Below are positions 7,741 through 15,466 of a stretch of 26,279 nucleotides of DNA, piece by piece. The position numbers and the translations under genes were made by a program. The notes beneath the pieces were generated by a model that had not been told where the DNA came from, made no database searches, and was given only the letters and a program-made list of their open reading frames with translations. Source of the DNA: UMGS1071 sp045638545 (GTDB lineage: Bacteria; Bacillota; Clostridia; Oscillospirales; Acutalibacteraceae). The DNA is taken from the NCBI GenBank assembly GCA_045638545.1, contig JAZUBL010000001.1, forward strand, positions 1 to 26,279, in the 5' to 3' direction. Every line of letters begins with the position of its first letter. Within the stretch, counting starts at the first letter, position 1.

Positions 7741-8415
7741 ATGATTTCCGTAGCGATTGACGGACCTGCAGGAGCAGGCAAAAGCACCATCGCCCGCCAT
7801 GCGGCGAAAACCCTCGGCTTTATTTATGTAGATACCGGTGCAATGTACCGTGCCATCAGCCTGTTTATGCTGAAGAACGGTGTAGACGTAGCTGATGCAG
7901 AAGCAGTAGCGGCAAACCTGCCAAAAGTAACTGTGCAGCTTGCCTTTGAGAACGGTGAGCAGCACGTGATTCTGTGCGGTGAAGATGTTTCCGCACAGAT
8001 CCGTACACCGGAAGTTTCCATGGTTACTTCTAAAATTTCCGCGATCCCTGCAGTTCGTGCATTTTTGCTGGACCTGCAGAAGGATATGGCAAACCATAAT
8101 AACATCCTGATGGATGGCCGTGATATCGGCACTGTTGTGCTGCCAAATGCACAGGTGAAAATTTTCCTCACTGCTTCTGCAGAGGAGCGCGCAAAGCGCC
8201 GCTTTAAAGAGCTGCAGGAAAAGCAGGTCGCGACCACATTTGAAGAAGTGCTGGCTGATATTGAGCAGCGCGACTATCAGGATTACAACCGTGAAATTGC
8301 GCCGCTGAAGCAGGCAGACGATGCAGTTCTGCTGGATACTTCCCACATGACACTGGAAGAATCTATTCAGGCAGTTTCTGACCTGATTACCAATTATCTG
8401 AAAAACAATGCATAA
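7741..8415 (+). CDS. cmk: Cytidylate kinase
   Basis: Cmk phosphorylates CMP and dCMP with ATP in the cytoplasm, feeding CTP/dCTP pools for RNA, DNA and CDP-lipid synthesis. The 224-residue protein has the P-loop GPAGAGKST (8-16), the substrate segment DTGAMYRAISLF, the GRDIGTVVLPNA motif and the lid region AEERAKRRFKEL; all are standard for bacterial CMP kinase. An AAGGAGG Shine-Dalgarno lies just upstream of ATG 7741. Downstream are two acyltransferase genes and ispH-rpsA. In Bacillus subtilis cmk also precedes an S1-like gene (ypfD), so this neighbourhood is conserved. Confidence 0.97.
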   Translation: MISVAIDGPAGAGKSTIARHAAKTLGFIYVDTGAMYRAISLFMLKNGVDVADAEAVAANLPKVTVQLAFENGEQHVILCGEDVSAQIRTPEVSMVTSKISAIPAVRAFLLDLQKDMANHNNILMDGRDIGTVVLPNAQVKIFLTASAEERAKRRFKELQEKQVATTFEEVLADIEQRDYQDYNREIAPLKQADDAVLLDTSHMTLEESIQAVSDLITNYLKNNA

Positions 8416-8458
8416 TTTGAGCGAATATACATAATCTAATGGAGGATTGAAGAAACGA

Positions 8459-9112
8459 ATGAGTAAGACAGAAAAGAATTTACGTAAAAAATCTATGGTG
8501 TTCCGCCTGCTGCAGATCCCTGGCCGCCACCTGTGCAGATGGGCATTCCCATCCAGAATTCAGGGTCTGGAAAACTTCCCGGAAAAGGGTAAAGTTATCG
8601 TTTGCAGTAACCACATCAGTAACTTTGACCCACTGTACCTTTCCACACCACCAAAGCGCCAGCTGCGCTACATGGCAAAGAAAGAACTGTTCAAGAATAA
8701 GTTTGCAGGCTGGTTCATCAGCCAGATGGGTGCATTCCCTGTAGACCGCGGTTCCGGTGATACTGAGTCCATCAATCTTGCAGCAAAGGTACTGGAGGAC
8801 AGAGGCGCTCTGGCAATCTTCATTGAAGGCACCCGTTCCAAGGATGGTCAGCTTGGCCGCCCAAGAAACGGCGCAGCAATGCTGGCTTTCCAGAATAAGG
8901 CACCGGTTATTCCTGTATGTATCACAACAAAGAGCGGCAAGGCACCAAAGCTGTTTGAGCGTGTTGTTATCAGCTACGGCGAAGTAATTCCATACGAAGA
9001 GCTTGGCTTTGTAGAAGGCTCCAGCTCTGAGATCCGTGATGCAAGCCGTCTGATCATGAGCAAAATTGCAGAGATGCGCGAGCACGACCAGCCAATCGTT
9101 GACGCTTTCTAA
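8459..9112 (+). CDS. plsC: 1-acyl-sn-glycerol-3-phosphate acyltransferase (PlsC family), copy 1
   Basis: This enzyme would acylate lysophosphatidic acid at sn-2 to give phosphatidic acid at the inner face of the membrane. The 217-residue protein has the catalytic HX4D (H52-D57, NHISNFD), the GAFPVDRG block (91-98), EGTR (123-126) and the VIPVCI block. ATG 8459 is preferred over an in-frame TTG at 8447 because GGAGG (8441-8445) would lie only one base from the TTG. A second family member follows immediately, so one of the two may act in the next or an alternative acylation. Substrate and acyl-donor specificity cannot be read from sequence. Confidence 0.9.
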   Translation: MSKTEKNLRKKSMVFRLLQIPGRHLCRWAFPSRIQGLENFPEKGKVIVCSNHISNFDPLYLSTPPKRQLRYMAKKELFKNKFAGWFISQMGAFPVDRGSGDTESINLAAKVLEDRGALAIFIEGTRSKDGQLGRPRNGAAMLAFQNKAPVIPVCITTKSGKAPKLFERVVISYGEVIPYEELGFVEGSSSEIRDASRLIMSKIAEMREHDQPIVDAF

Positions 9113-9137
9113 ATTCCACTGAAAGAAGTGTGATGGG

Positions 9138-9728
9138 ATGACGTTCTATTCCGGGTGCAGAGTTTTCTGCCGTCCGCTGCTGCGGTGCAAGTTTTCTATT
9201 CGAGTCACTGGATTAGAACATATGCCAAAGCAGGGAAGAGTGATCCTGTGCAGCAATCATCGGCGACTATCAGATCCGCCGATCCTTGGCTGTGTCCTAC
9301 GCAGGCCGATCCGCTTTATGGCAAAGTCGGAGCTGTTTACAGATCACGGCAGAGCGGCAGCTTTCTTTTTAAAGAAGTTCGGTGCTTTTCCGGTAAAGCG
9401 GGACAGCGCAGACAGAGCTTCTCTGAACACAGCTGTTTCGCTGCTGAAGAAGGAACAGGTGGTGGGTATCTTTCCGGAAGGCGGAATCGTAAAGCCGGGA
9501 ACACCCTTCGCAGCGAAAGCCGGGGTAGTGATGCTCGCCAGAAAAGCGCAGGCACCGATCCTGCCAGTCTGGATTGAATATGGACAGAAGAGCGGCTTCC
9601 GGCAGCCGGTACAGATCCGGATCGGAAAGCTGATCCCTTATAAGAAATTGTCATCGTTATCGGAAAATAAGATACGGGAAATGACGGCGTATCTCACGGA
9701 GGTGATGCATACGCTGGGAGGAATGTAA
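9138..9728 (+). CDS. PlsC-family acyltransferase, copy 2 (divergent)
   Basis: A second lysophospholipid acyltransferase-like protein, 196 residues. It keeps HX4D (H41-D46, NHRRLSD), a GAFPVKRD block (82-89) and a VVMLARKAQAPILPVWI block. The usual EGTR motif reads EGGI within FPEGGIVKPG (112-121), so the arginine expected to bind the substrate phosphate in that motif is missing. Start ATG 9138 lies 25 bases after copy 1, with a weak AAGAAG upstream. Its codon use looks less biased than copy 1 (fewer preferred codons), suggesting lower expression or a different history. It may act on a different acceptor or simply tolerate the change. The family call is firm; the reaction is uncertain. Confidence 0.85.
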   Translation: MTFYSGCRVFCRPLLRCKFSIRVTGLEHMPKQGRVILCSNHRRLSDPPILGCVLRRPIRFMAKSELFTDHGRAAAFFLKKFGAFPVKRDSADRASLNTAVSLLKKEQVVGIFPEGGIVKPGTPFAAKAGVVMLARKAQAPILPVWIEYGQKSGFRQPVQIRIGKLIPYKKLSSLSENKIREMTAYLTEVMHTLGGM

Positions 9729-11666
9729 ATGAAAAATGTGACTGTTGCAAAATCGGCAGGCTTCTGCTTCGGTGTAGACCGCGCCGTGAACGTGGTGTAC
9801 TCTCTGCTGGATGAAGGCAAGAAGGTTTACACACTGGGGCCGATCATCCACAATCCGCAGATGATTGCGGAGCTGGAGTCCAGAGGCGTTGAGATCATCG
9901 AAAGCGTTGACAATGCGCCGAAGGATGGCACCATCGTCATCCGTGCCCATGGTATTCCCCGGGAAATTACAGATAAACTGCAGGCAGAAGGCTACAGTTT
10001 TGTAGATGCAACCTGCCCGTTTGTGTCTAAAATTCATTCCAAAGTGGAGACAGCCGGCAAAAATGGAGATGCTGTGTTTATTTTTGGCGATCCAAAACAT
10101 CCGGAAGTGATCGGTATTAAAGGCCATTGTTTTGGAGAATGTTTCATTTTTCGCGATCATTCAGAGTTCGACGATTTTACTAATAATTGCCCGGAATGGA
10201 AAAATAAAGCAGTCACAATTGTGGTGCAAACCACATTTAATGTGGCAGAATTTAAAAATTGTTTGAAAATCCTGAAAAAGGTATATACAAATGCAACAAT
10301 TTTTGATACAATATGTAATGCGACTGTTAGTCGGCAGTCAGAAGCCATTGCTTTGGCCGAAAAATCGGACCTTATGGTCATTATCGGCGGGCGTCACAGC
10401 TCAAACACCGTAAAATTGTACGATGTCTGTAAAAATCTGTGCGATACGGTTCTGATCGAATCAGCCGACGAGCTGCCTATGGATAAGGTCCGGGCAGCAA
10501 ATAACGTTAGCATTACAGCAGGTGCGTCCACACCTGCGGCAATCATAAAGGAGGCACTGAATATCATGTCAGTAGAGAAATTTGAAGAAATGAGTTTTGC
10601 AGAACTTCTGGAGGAATCCCTGAAGGACTTCAATACTAACGATAAAGTAAGAGGAGTAGTTGTTGGCGTTTATCCAAACGAAGTAACCGTAGACGTTGGC
10701 AGAAAGCAGGCTGGCTTCATCCCTGCAAACGAGCTTTCTTCCGATCCAAACGCTAAGCCAGAAGACCTTGTTAAGGTTGGCGACGAGCTGGATCTGCTCA
10801 TCATGCGCACAAACGACCAGGAAGGCACAATCATGCTCTCCAAGAAGCGTCTCGACGCTCAGAAGGGCTGGGAAGTAATTGCTCAGGCTGAAGAAGACGG
10901 CGAAATCGTAACAGGTGTTGTAACAGAGGTTATCAAGGGCGGCATCATCGCTGTAACAAACGGCGTTCGTGTATTCATCCCAGCATCCCAGGCAACAGCA
11001 TCCCGCGGCGATTCCCTGGACGAGCTCCTCAAGAAGGAAGTTTCCTTCCGCATCATCGAGGTTAACCGTTCCCGTCGTCGTGCAGTAGGTTCCATCCGTT
11101 CCGTTCTTAAGGAAGTTAAGAAGGAAGAGGCTGAGAAGTTCTGGACAGAGGCAGAGGAAGGCAAGGAGTATGATGGTACAGTTAAGTCCATCACAAACTA
11201 CGGCGCATTCGTAGACCTCGGCGGCATCGACGGTATGGTACATATCTCCGAGCTGTCCTGGAACAGAATCAAGCACCCATCCGAGGTTGTAGCAGTTGGC
11301 GATTCCGTAAAGGTTTACATCAAGAAGCTCGACCGCGAAAACGGCAAGATTTCCCTCGGCTACAAGAAGGCTGAAGACAATCCATGGGAGATCCTCAAGG
11401 AGCAGTACCCAGTTGGCACAGTAACAGACGTTACAATCGTTGGCATGACAACATTCGGTGCATTTGCTAGAATCATCCCAGGCATCGATGGCCTCATCCA
11501 CATTTCTCAGATTGCTAACCAGAGAATTGAGAAGCCACAGGACGTTCTCAAGATCGACGATGTTGTACAGGCAAAGGTTACAGAGATCGACTTTGATAAG
11601 AAGCGTGTAAGCCTCTCCATCCGTGCAACACTGCCACAGGAAGCAGCAGAAGAAGCAGCTGAATAA
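9729..11666 (+). CDS. ispH: Fusion of 4-hydroxy-3-methylbut-2-enyl diphosphate reductase (IspH) and ribosomal protein S1
   Basis: Residues 1 to about 279 are IspH, the [4Fe-4S] enzyme that makes IPP and DMAPP in the last step of the MEP pathway. Its cluster cysteines are in GFCFGVDRA (C13), DATCPF (C96) and DTICNATVSRQ (C197). Residues 280-645 are an S1 protein with four OB-fold repeats at about 307-372, 392-458, 480-546 and 561-632; the last two (YGAFVDLGGIDGMVHISEL and FGAFARIIPGIDGLIHISQ) are the best RNA-binding types. The frame is continuous with no sign of a frameshift, and this fusion is known in Clostridia. Start ATG 9729 directly follows the previous stop. The S1 half uses a narrower, highly-expressed codon set than the IspH half. 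A strong ribosome binding site and ATG at residue 280 suggest that free S1 is also made. Confidence 0.96.
   Translation: MKNVTVAKSAGFCFGVDRAVNVVYSLLDEGKKVYTLGPIIHNPQMIAELESRGVEIIESVDNAPKDGTIVIRAHGIPREITDKLQAEGYSFVDATCPFVSKIHSKVETAGKNGDAVFIFGDPKHPEVIGIKGHCFGECFIFRDHSEFDDFTNNCPEWKNKAVTIVVQTTFNVAEFKNCLKILKKVYTNATIFDTICNATVSRQSEAIALAEKSDLMVIIGGRHSSNTVKLYDVCKNLCDTVLIESADELPMDKVRAANNVSITAGASTPAAIIKEALNIMSVEKFEEMSFAELLEESLKDFNTNDKVRGVVVGVYPNEVTVDVGRKQAGFIPANELSSDPNAKPEDLVKVGDELDLLIMRTNDQEGTIMLSKKRLDAQKGWEVIAQAEEDGEIVTGVVTEVIKGGIIAVTNGVRVFIPASQATASRGDSLDELLKKEVSFRIIEVNRSRRRAVGSIRSVLKEVKKEEAEKFWTEAEEGKEYDGTVKSITNYGAFVDLGGIDGMVHISELSWNRIKHPSEVVAVGDSVKVYIKKLDRENGKISLGYKKAEDNPWEILKEQYPVGTVTDVTIVGMTTFGAFARIIPGIDGLIHISQIANQRIEKPQDVLKIDDVVQAKVTEIDFDKKRVSLSIRATLPQEAAEEAAE
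10259..10287 (+). promoter_or_regulatory. Possible internal promoter inside the ispH half
   Basis: TTGTTT (10259-10264), 17-base spacer, TATATA (10282-10287), in an AT-rich stretch of coding sequence. It would start transcription about 270 bases before the internal S1 start. AT-rich coding DNA yields such matches by chance, so this is tentative. Confidence 0.3.
10547..10568 (+). promoter_or_regulatory. Internal Shine-Dalgarno and in-frame ATG at the IspH/S1 junction
   Basis: AAAGGAGG at 10547-10554 is followed after 11 bases by ATG 10566-10568, in frame with the fusion at residue 280. The next residues (SVEKFEEMSFAELLEESL) look like a natural S1 N-terminus. This would allow separate synthesis of a 366-residue S1 protein. 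Confidence 0.6.
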
Positions 11667-11700
11667 TCTGAATCAGAATCTCTGAGTTAAGATAACAGGA

Positions 11701-11732
11701 AGGACACAGGAATCAATCCTGTGTCCTTTTTC
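11701..11732 (+). terminator. Rho-independent terminator after ispH-rpsA
   Basis: AGGACACAGG (11701-11710) pairs perfectly with CCTGTGTCCT (11718-11727) over a 7-base loop and ends in a T-run. It closes the rpiR-to-S1 operon. Confidence 0.95.
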
Positions 11733-11816
11733 TAATTGTGTCATATTTTTTCCGCAGCCGCACTATTTCTAATCATGGAGCATTGCATGATTTTGCAGCA
11801 ATAGTGAGGTGAGCCG

Positions 11817-12515
11817 GTGAGAAGACGTGTTCGTCCCCGTACAAAAAAGCAGATCCGCATTAGATGGATTATAAGGCTGCTGATTTTTTTCAGCCTTGCA
11901 ATTATGCTTTTTGTTTTTATCAGCATGAAACTGAAGCCCATGGTGCAGACTGTAACCAGCGGCATTGCAAAGCAGATGATGGTTTCGTCTATTCACGAAG
12001 TTGTATTAAACGAACTGGATGAAAAACAATACCAGTATGATGATTTCGTCAATGTTCAGCGTGATCTTGACGGAAATATCCGCACCATTTCGCTGAATAT
12101 GGTAAACGTCAATACGCTGAAGTCTAATATTGCACTGACAATCCAGCAGGAGCTGGGAGATTCTCAGAAGCAGACCGGTGTGCCTCTTGGCACATTGCTG
12201 GGCGCAGATTTGCTGCGCGGCCATGGTCCGGAGATTCCATTAAAAATTTCCGTTTTGGGCAACATATCGGTAGATCTGAAAAGCACGTTTGATTCCGCAG
12301 GGATCAATCAGACACGGCATCAGATTTATCTGGAAATCACCACCGGTGTGTATTCTTACATAACAGGTGTTTCGGCAACAGATCACGTAACTACAACTAT
12401 CCCTGTGGCGGAAACCGTCATTGTAGGTGAAGTACCGCAAATGTATGCGAATTTATCACAGGGATCCGGCATGGAACAGCTGGCCGGCTTTGCCGGTGCG
12501 GCAGGAACCCCATAA
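11817..12515 (+). CDS. yunB: Sporulation protein YunB
   Basis: A YunB-family sporulation protein of 232 residues. In Bacillus subtilis yunB is expressed in the mother cell under sigma-E and is needed for normal spore formation, though its molecular role is not settled. Visible: a strongly basic N-terminus (RRRVRPRTKKQIRIR), one membrane helix (about 20-38), then a soluble domain with family blocks such as NTLKSNIALTIQQEL, VPLGTLLGADLLRGHGPEIPLKI and the late segment TTTIPVAETVIVGEVPQMY. That suggests a membrane-anchored protein with its body outside the membrane. Start GTG 11817 has TGAGGTG just upstream. I could not identify a convincing sigma-E promoter in the 85-base gap. ligA follows after 20 bases. 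Confidence 0.9.
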   Translation: MRRRVRPRTKKQIRIRWIIRLLIFFSLAIMLFVFISMKLKPMVQTVTSGIAKQMMVSSIHEVVLNELDEKQYQYDDFVNVQRDLDGNIRTISLNMVNVNTLKSNIALTIQQELGDSQKQTGVPLGTLLGADLLRGHGPEIPLKISVLGNISVDLKSTFDSAGINQTRHQIYLEITTGVYSYITGVSATDHVTTTIPVAETVIVGEVPQMYANLSQGSGMEQLAGFAGAAGTP

Positions 12516-12535
12516 AAGAAGCAGGAGGAAACAAC

Positions 12536-14521
12536 ATGAAACAGGAAGCAACTCTCATAGAGAGAGCTCGTTGCGAAGAATTGAAATCGTTGATCAACTA
12601 TCATAATCAGAAGTATTATGTGGAGGATAGTCCAGAAATCGACGATTTTGAATATGATATGCTCTATAAAGAACTGCAGGATCTGGAGACATCTTATCCG
12701 GAGCTTCTGACTGCAGACTCTCCAACCCAGAAGGTTGGCGGTGCAGCCATCAATCTGTTTTCTCCTGTGGAGCATCAGGTACCGATGGAAAGTCTCCACG
12801 ACTCCTTTAATACAGAAGAGCTGCGTGATTTCAACCGCCGTGTCACAGACGTTGTGTCTGATCCTGCTTACATTGTAGAGCCGAAGATCGACGGTCTCTC
12901 TGTTGCCATCGAGTATCGGGATGGCGTGTTTTTCCGCGGTTCCACCCGCGGTGACGGCAGGGTAGGTGAGGATGTAACTGAAAATATCCGCACCATCAAA
13001 AGCCTGCCAAAGGTGCTGGCAGAGCCTGTGACCATTGAAGTCCGCGGCGAAGTGTATATGTCTAACGAAACATTTCTCCGCCTCTGCGCTGAGCAGGAAA
13101 ATAATGATGAGAAACCATTCAAGAACCCGCGCAACGCGGCAGCAGGCTCTCTCCGTCAGAAGAATGCGGCAATTACCGCAAAGCGTTCGTTGGATGTGTT
13201 TATTTTTAATATTCAGCAGATTGAAGGTGTGGAAATCACAAAGCATGACGAATCGCTGGAATATTTAAAGAGACTGGGATTCCCGATCCTGCCGTTTTAC
13301 TATACCTGTGATTCTATTACAGACGTTCTGGACAGCGTGCAGGAGATTGGTGACAAGCGCGGCAGTCTTGATTTTGCCATTGACGGCGCTGTGATTAAAG
13401 TCAATGATTTTGCGCAGAGAGAAGCCCTTGGCAGTACTGCTAAATACCCAAAGTGGGCAGAGGCATATAAATATCCGCCGGAGGAGAAAACAACAAAGCT
13501 GCTGGATATTGAAGTAAATGTTGGCCGTACCGGTGTTCTGACACCAATCGGTGTGTTTGAACCGGTGACACTGGCAGGAACCACCGTCAGCCGCGCAACG
13601 CTCCACAATCAGGACTTTATCCTGGAAAAAGGCGTTGGTATCGGTGATACAGTTGTTCTCCGCAAAGCCGGTGATATTATTCCGGAAGTTGTCTCTGTTG
13701 CGGAGCACGCAGAAAATAGCAAACCGTTCCAACTGCCATCTCAGTGTCCATCCTGCGGCCAGCAAGTGCTTCGTGATAAAGAAGAAGCAGCTACCCGCTG
13801 TACCAATCTGGACTGTCCGGCCCAGTTCCGTCGCCGACTCATTCATTTTGCCTGCCGTGATGCCATGGATATTGAAGGCATGGGCCCGGCTGTGGTAGAG
13901 CAGCTGGTGGCAAATGATAAGATCCGCTCTTCTGCAGATCTTTACAGCCTCACAGTAGATGACGTAAAAGATCTGGAGCGTATGGGTAAAAAGTCAGCAG
14001 AAAATCTGATCAAGGCTATTGCAAAGTCTAAAGAAAATGACCTGAGCAAACTGCTGTTTGGTTTTGGTATTCCGCACATTGGTTCCAAAGCGGCAAAGCT
14101 TCTGGCTGATCACTTCCATACCATGGACGCTATTGTTGCCGCAGAAGCAGAGGAAATTGCTGCTATTGAAGGCTTCGGCATGATCATGGCAGAGAGTGTG
14201 GCAAGTTTCTTCCGCCTGCCGCACACACTGGAGATTTTGGATCAGCTGAAAGCAGCAGGCCTGAATATGGAATCCAACAGCGTTGTGGTTGATCACCGCT
14301 TCCAGGGTATGACTTTTGTGCTGACTGGTACGCTGCCAACCATGAAACGCTCTGAGGCTGGTGCATTGGTAGAACAATATGGTGGAAAGGTATCTTCCAG
14401 TGTATCGAAGAAAACCACCTATGTACTTGCCGGTGAAGAAGCAGGCAGTAAGCTGGATAAAGCAAACAGCCTGGGCATTCCGGTGCTGGATGAAGCGGCT
14501 TTTCTGGAAATGCTGAAATAA
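12536..14521 (+). CDS. ligA: NAD-dependent DNA ligase
   Basis: LigA seals nicks in replication and repair using NAD+ as the adenylate donor. At 661 residues it has full length. Domains in order: Ia NAD-binding region (YYVEDSPEIDDFEYD, about 27-41), adenylation domain with the KxDG lysine K117 (EPKIDG), OB fold (about 315-395), Cys4 zinc finger (C404, C407, C422, C427), helix-hairpin-helix region (about 440-580) and C-terminal BRCT domain (about 585-661, starting near FQGMTFVLTGTLP). An AGGAGG site precedes ATG 12536. A long terminator follows. Nothing looks broken. Being placed behind yunB is a little unusual, since ligA often follows pcrA. Confidence 0.98.
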   Translation: MKQEATLIERARCEELKSLINYHNQKYYVEDSPEIDDFEYDMLYKELQDLETSYPELLTADSPTQKVGGAAINLFSPVEHQVPMESLHDSFNTEELRDFNRRVTDVVSDPAYIVEPKIDGLSVAIEYRDGVFFRGSTRGDGRVGEDVTENIRTIKSLPKVLAEPVTIEVRGEVYMSNETFLRLCAEQENNDEKPFKNPRNAAAGSLRQKNAAITAKRSLDVFIFNIQQIEGVEITKHDESLEYLKRLGFPILPFYYTCDSITDVLDSVQEIGDKRGSLDFAIDGAVIKVNDFAQREALGSTAKYPKWAEAYKYPPEEKTTKLLDIEVNVGRTGVLTPIGVFEPVTLAGTTVSRATLHNQDFILEKGVGIGDTVVLRKAGDIIPEVVSVAEHAENSKPFQLPSQCPSCGQQVLRDKEEAATRCTNLDCPAQFRRRLIHFACRDAMDIEGMGPAVVEQLVANDKIRSSADLYSLTVDDVKDLERMGKKSAENLIKAIAKSKENDLSKLLFGFGIPHIGSKAAKLLADHFHTMDAIVAAEAEEIAAIEGFGMIMAESVASFFRLPHTLEILDQLKAAGLNMESNSVVVDHRFQGMTFVLTGTLPTMKRSEAGALVEQYGGKVSSSVSKKTTYVLAGEEAGSKLDKANSLGIPVLDEAAFLEMLK

Positions 14522-14540
14522 ATTTAAAAAAATGACACAT

Positions 14541-14605
14541 AATAAAAGCAGAAAACAAAGAGAAGGGAAGAAACTTTTCTTTGCGTTCTGCTTTTATTTT
14601 TTTTT
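14541..14605 (+). terminator. Long interrupted-stem terminator after ligA
   Basis: AATAAAAGCAGAA (14541-14553) pairs with TTCTGCTTTTATT (14586-14598). An inner stem of AAAGAGAAG (14557-14565) with CTTTTCTTT (14574-14582, one G-T pair) sits above a 3x3 internal loop. A run of nine T follows. Confidence 0.88.
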
Positions 14606-14701
14606 GGAAAAAGTATCATTTTTCTTAATTCATAGTGTTTTTATGAGTTATTAGAAAAATAACCTGTTTTGTTCACAGAATATTAACAGTTTATTAAAAA
14701 T
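14606..14701. other. AT-rich intergenic stretch between ligA terminator and ahpC promoter
   Basis: Together with the flanking terminator and leader this makes a 349-base gene-free gap (14522-14870). In this part I see only a weak hairpin, GTTATT (14647-14652) with AATAAC (14658-14663), and no coding potential. Confidence 0.5.
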
Positions 14702-14720
14702 AATAATAAGAATCATTATT
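14702..14720 (+). promoter_or_regulatory. Fur/PerR-like operator upstream of ahpC
   Basis: AATAATAAGAATCATTATT matches 15 of 19 positions of the classical Fur box and is an imperfect inverted repeat. Its last two bases overlap the -35 element of the ahpC promoter. For a peroxiredoxin operon PerR is the more likely Fur-family regulator. No regulator gene lies in the window. Confidence 0.6.
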
Positions 14721-14747
14721 GATTTTTGAAAAATCATGTGTTATACT
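14719..14747 (+). promoter_or_regulatory. Sigma-A promoter of ahpC
   Basis: TTGATT (14719-14724), 17-base spacer, TATACT (14742-14747). The predicted start is near 14754, leaving a leader of about 117 bases that is rich in A and C. Confidence 0.75.
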
Positions 14748-14763
14748 ATGGTCACAGAAACAA

Positions 14764-14804
14764 CAGAGGACAAAAAACACAGAAACAAACAAAAACTTCC
14801 TCTG
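14764..14804 (+). promoter_or_regulatory. Possible stem-loop in the ahpC leader
   Basis: CAGAGGA (14764-14770) is the exact complement of TCCTCTG (14798-14804), enclosing a 27-base A/C-rich, apparently unstructured loop. The purpose is unknown; transcript stability is one option. Confidence 0.3.
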
Positions 14805-14870
14805 AGGTTCTGAACCACAATAACCAAGTAAACTTATTCAAAATATTTTAACTAAAAAGGAGAATTGATT

Positions 14871-15434
14871 ATGTCCCTCATTAACAAAGAAATTTCCGCA
14901 TTCGAAGTACAGGCTTATGTAAATGGCGGTTTCCGCACAGTAACAAAGGAAGACGTTCTTGGTAAATGGAGCGTATTCTTCTTCTATCCGGCAGACTTCA
15001 CATTTGTTTGCCCAACAGAGCTGGAAGACCTGGCTAACAAGTATCCGGAGTTCAAGGCAGCTGGCTGCGAAATCTACTCCGTATCCACAGATACACACTT
15101 CGTTCACAAGGCATGGCACGATGCTTCTGACAGAATCAAGAAGATCGAATATGTAATGCTGGCAGACCCAACACACGTTCTCTCCAATGATTTTGAAGTA
15201 TACATCGAAGAGAACGGCCTTGCAGAGCGCGGCAGCTTCATCGTAAACCCGGAAGGTAAGATCGTTTCCTACGAAGTAAGCGCAGGCAACGTTGGCAGAA
15301 ACGCAGATGAGCTCTTCCGTAAGCTGCAGGCTCTCCAGTTCGTAGCAGAGCACGGTGACGAAGTTTGCCCTGCAAAGTGGCAGCCAGGTGCAGAAACACT
15401 TAAGCCAAGCCTCGACCTGATTGGTCAGCTCTAA
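14871..15434 (+). CDS. ahpC: Alkyl hydroperoxide reductase C, typical 2-Cys peroxiredoxin
   Basis: AhpC reduces hydrogen peroxide, organic peroxides and peroxynitrite in the cytoplasm. The 187-residue protein has the peroxidatic cysteine C47 in FYPADFTFVCPTE and the resolving cysteine C166 in GDEVCPAKWQPG, one residue off the E. coli numbering, so it is a typical 2-Cys AhpC of normal length. ATG 14871 is chosen because AAAAAGGAG lies at the right distance; an in-frame TTG at 14865 is closer than a ribosome would accept. Codons are strongly biased, which fits abundant expression. The next gene, 32 bases on, encodes the disulfide reductase expected to recycle it. Both sit behind a Fur/PerR-like operator. 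Confidence 0.97.
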   Translation: MSLINKEISAFEVQAYVNGGFRTVTKEDVLGKWSVFFFYPADFTFVCPTELEDLANKYPEFKAAGCEIYSVSTDTHFVHKAWHDASDRIKKIEYVMLADPTHVLSNDFEVYIEENGLAERGSFIVNPEGKIVSYEVSAGNVGRNADELFRKLQALQFVAEHGDEVCPAKWQPGAETLKPSLDLIGQL

Positions 15435-15466
15435 GAATAAAATTTCCCGGAAAGAGAGATACAGCT

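Noticed and set aside
10061..10330. AT-rich part of ispH as a horizontally acquired insert
   Set aside because: The segment encodes ordinary IspH sequence leading into the conserved DTICNATVSRQ motif; a composition shift alone is not evidence of transfer.
9729..11666. IspH-S1 fusion as an assembly or frameshift artefact
   Set aside because: The frame is clean through the seam and this fusion is a known feature of Clostridia genomes.
14647..14663. GTTATT/AATAAC hairpin as a second terminator after ligA
   Set aside because: Only six A/T-rich pairs and no T-run directly after; the real terminator is upstream at 14541-14605.
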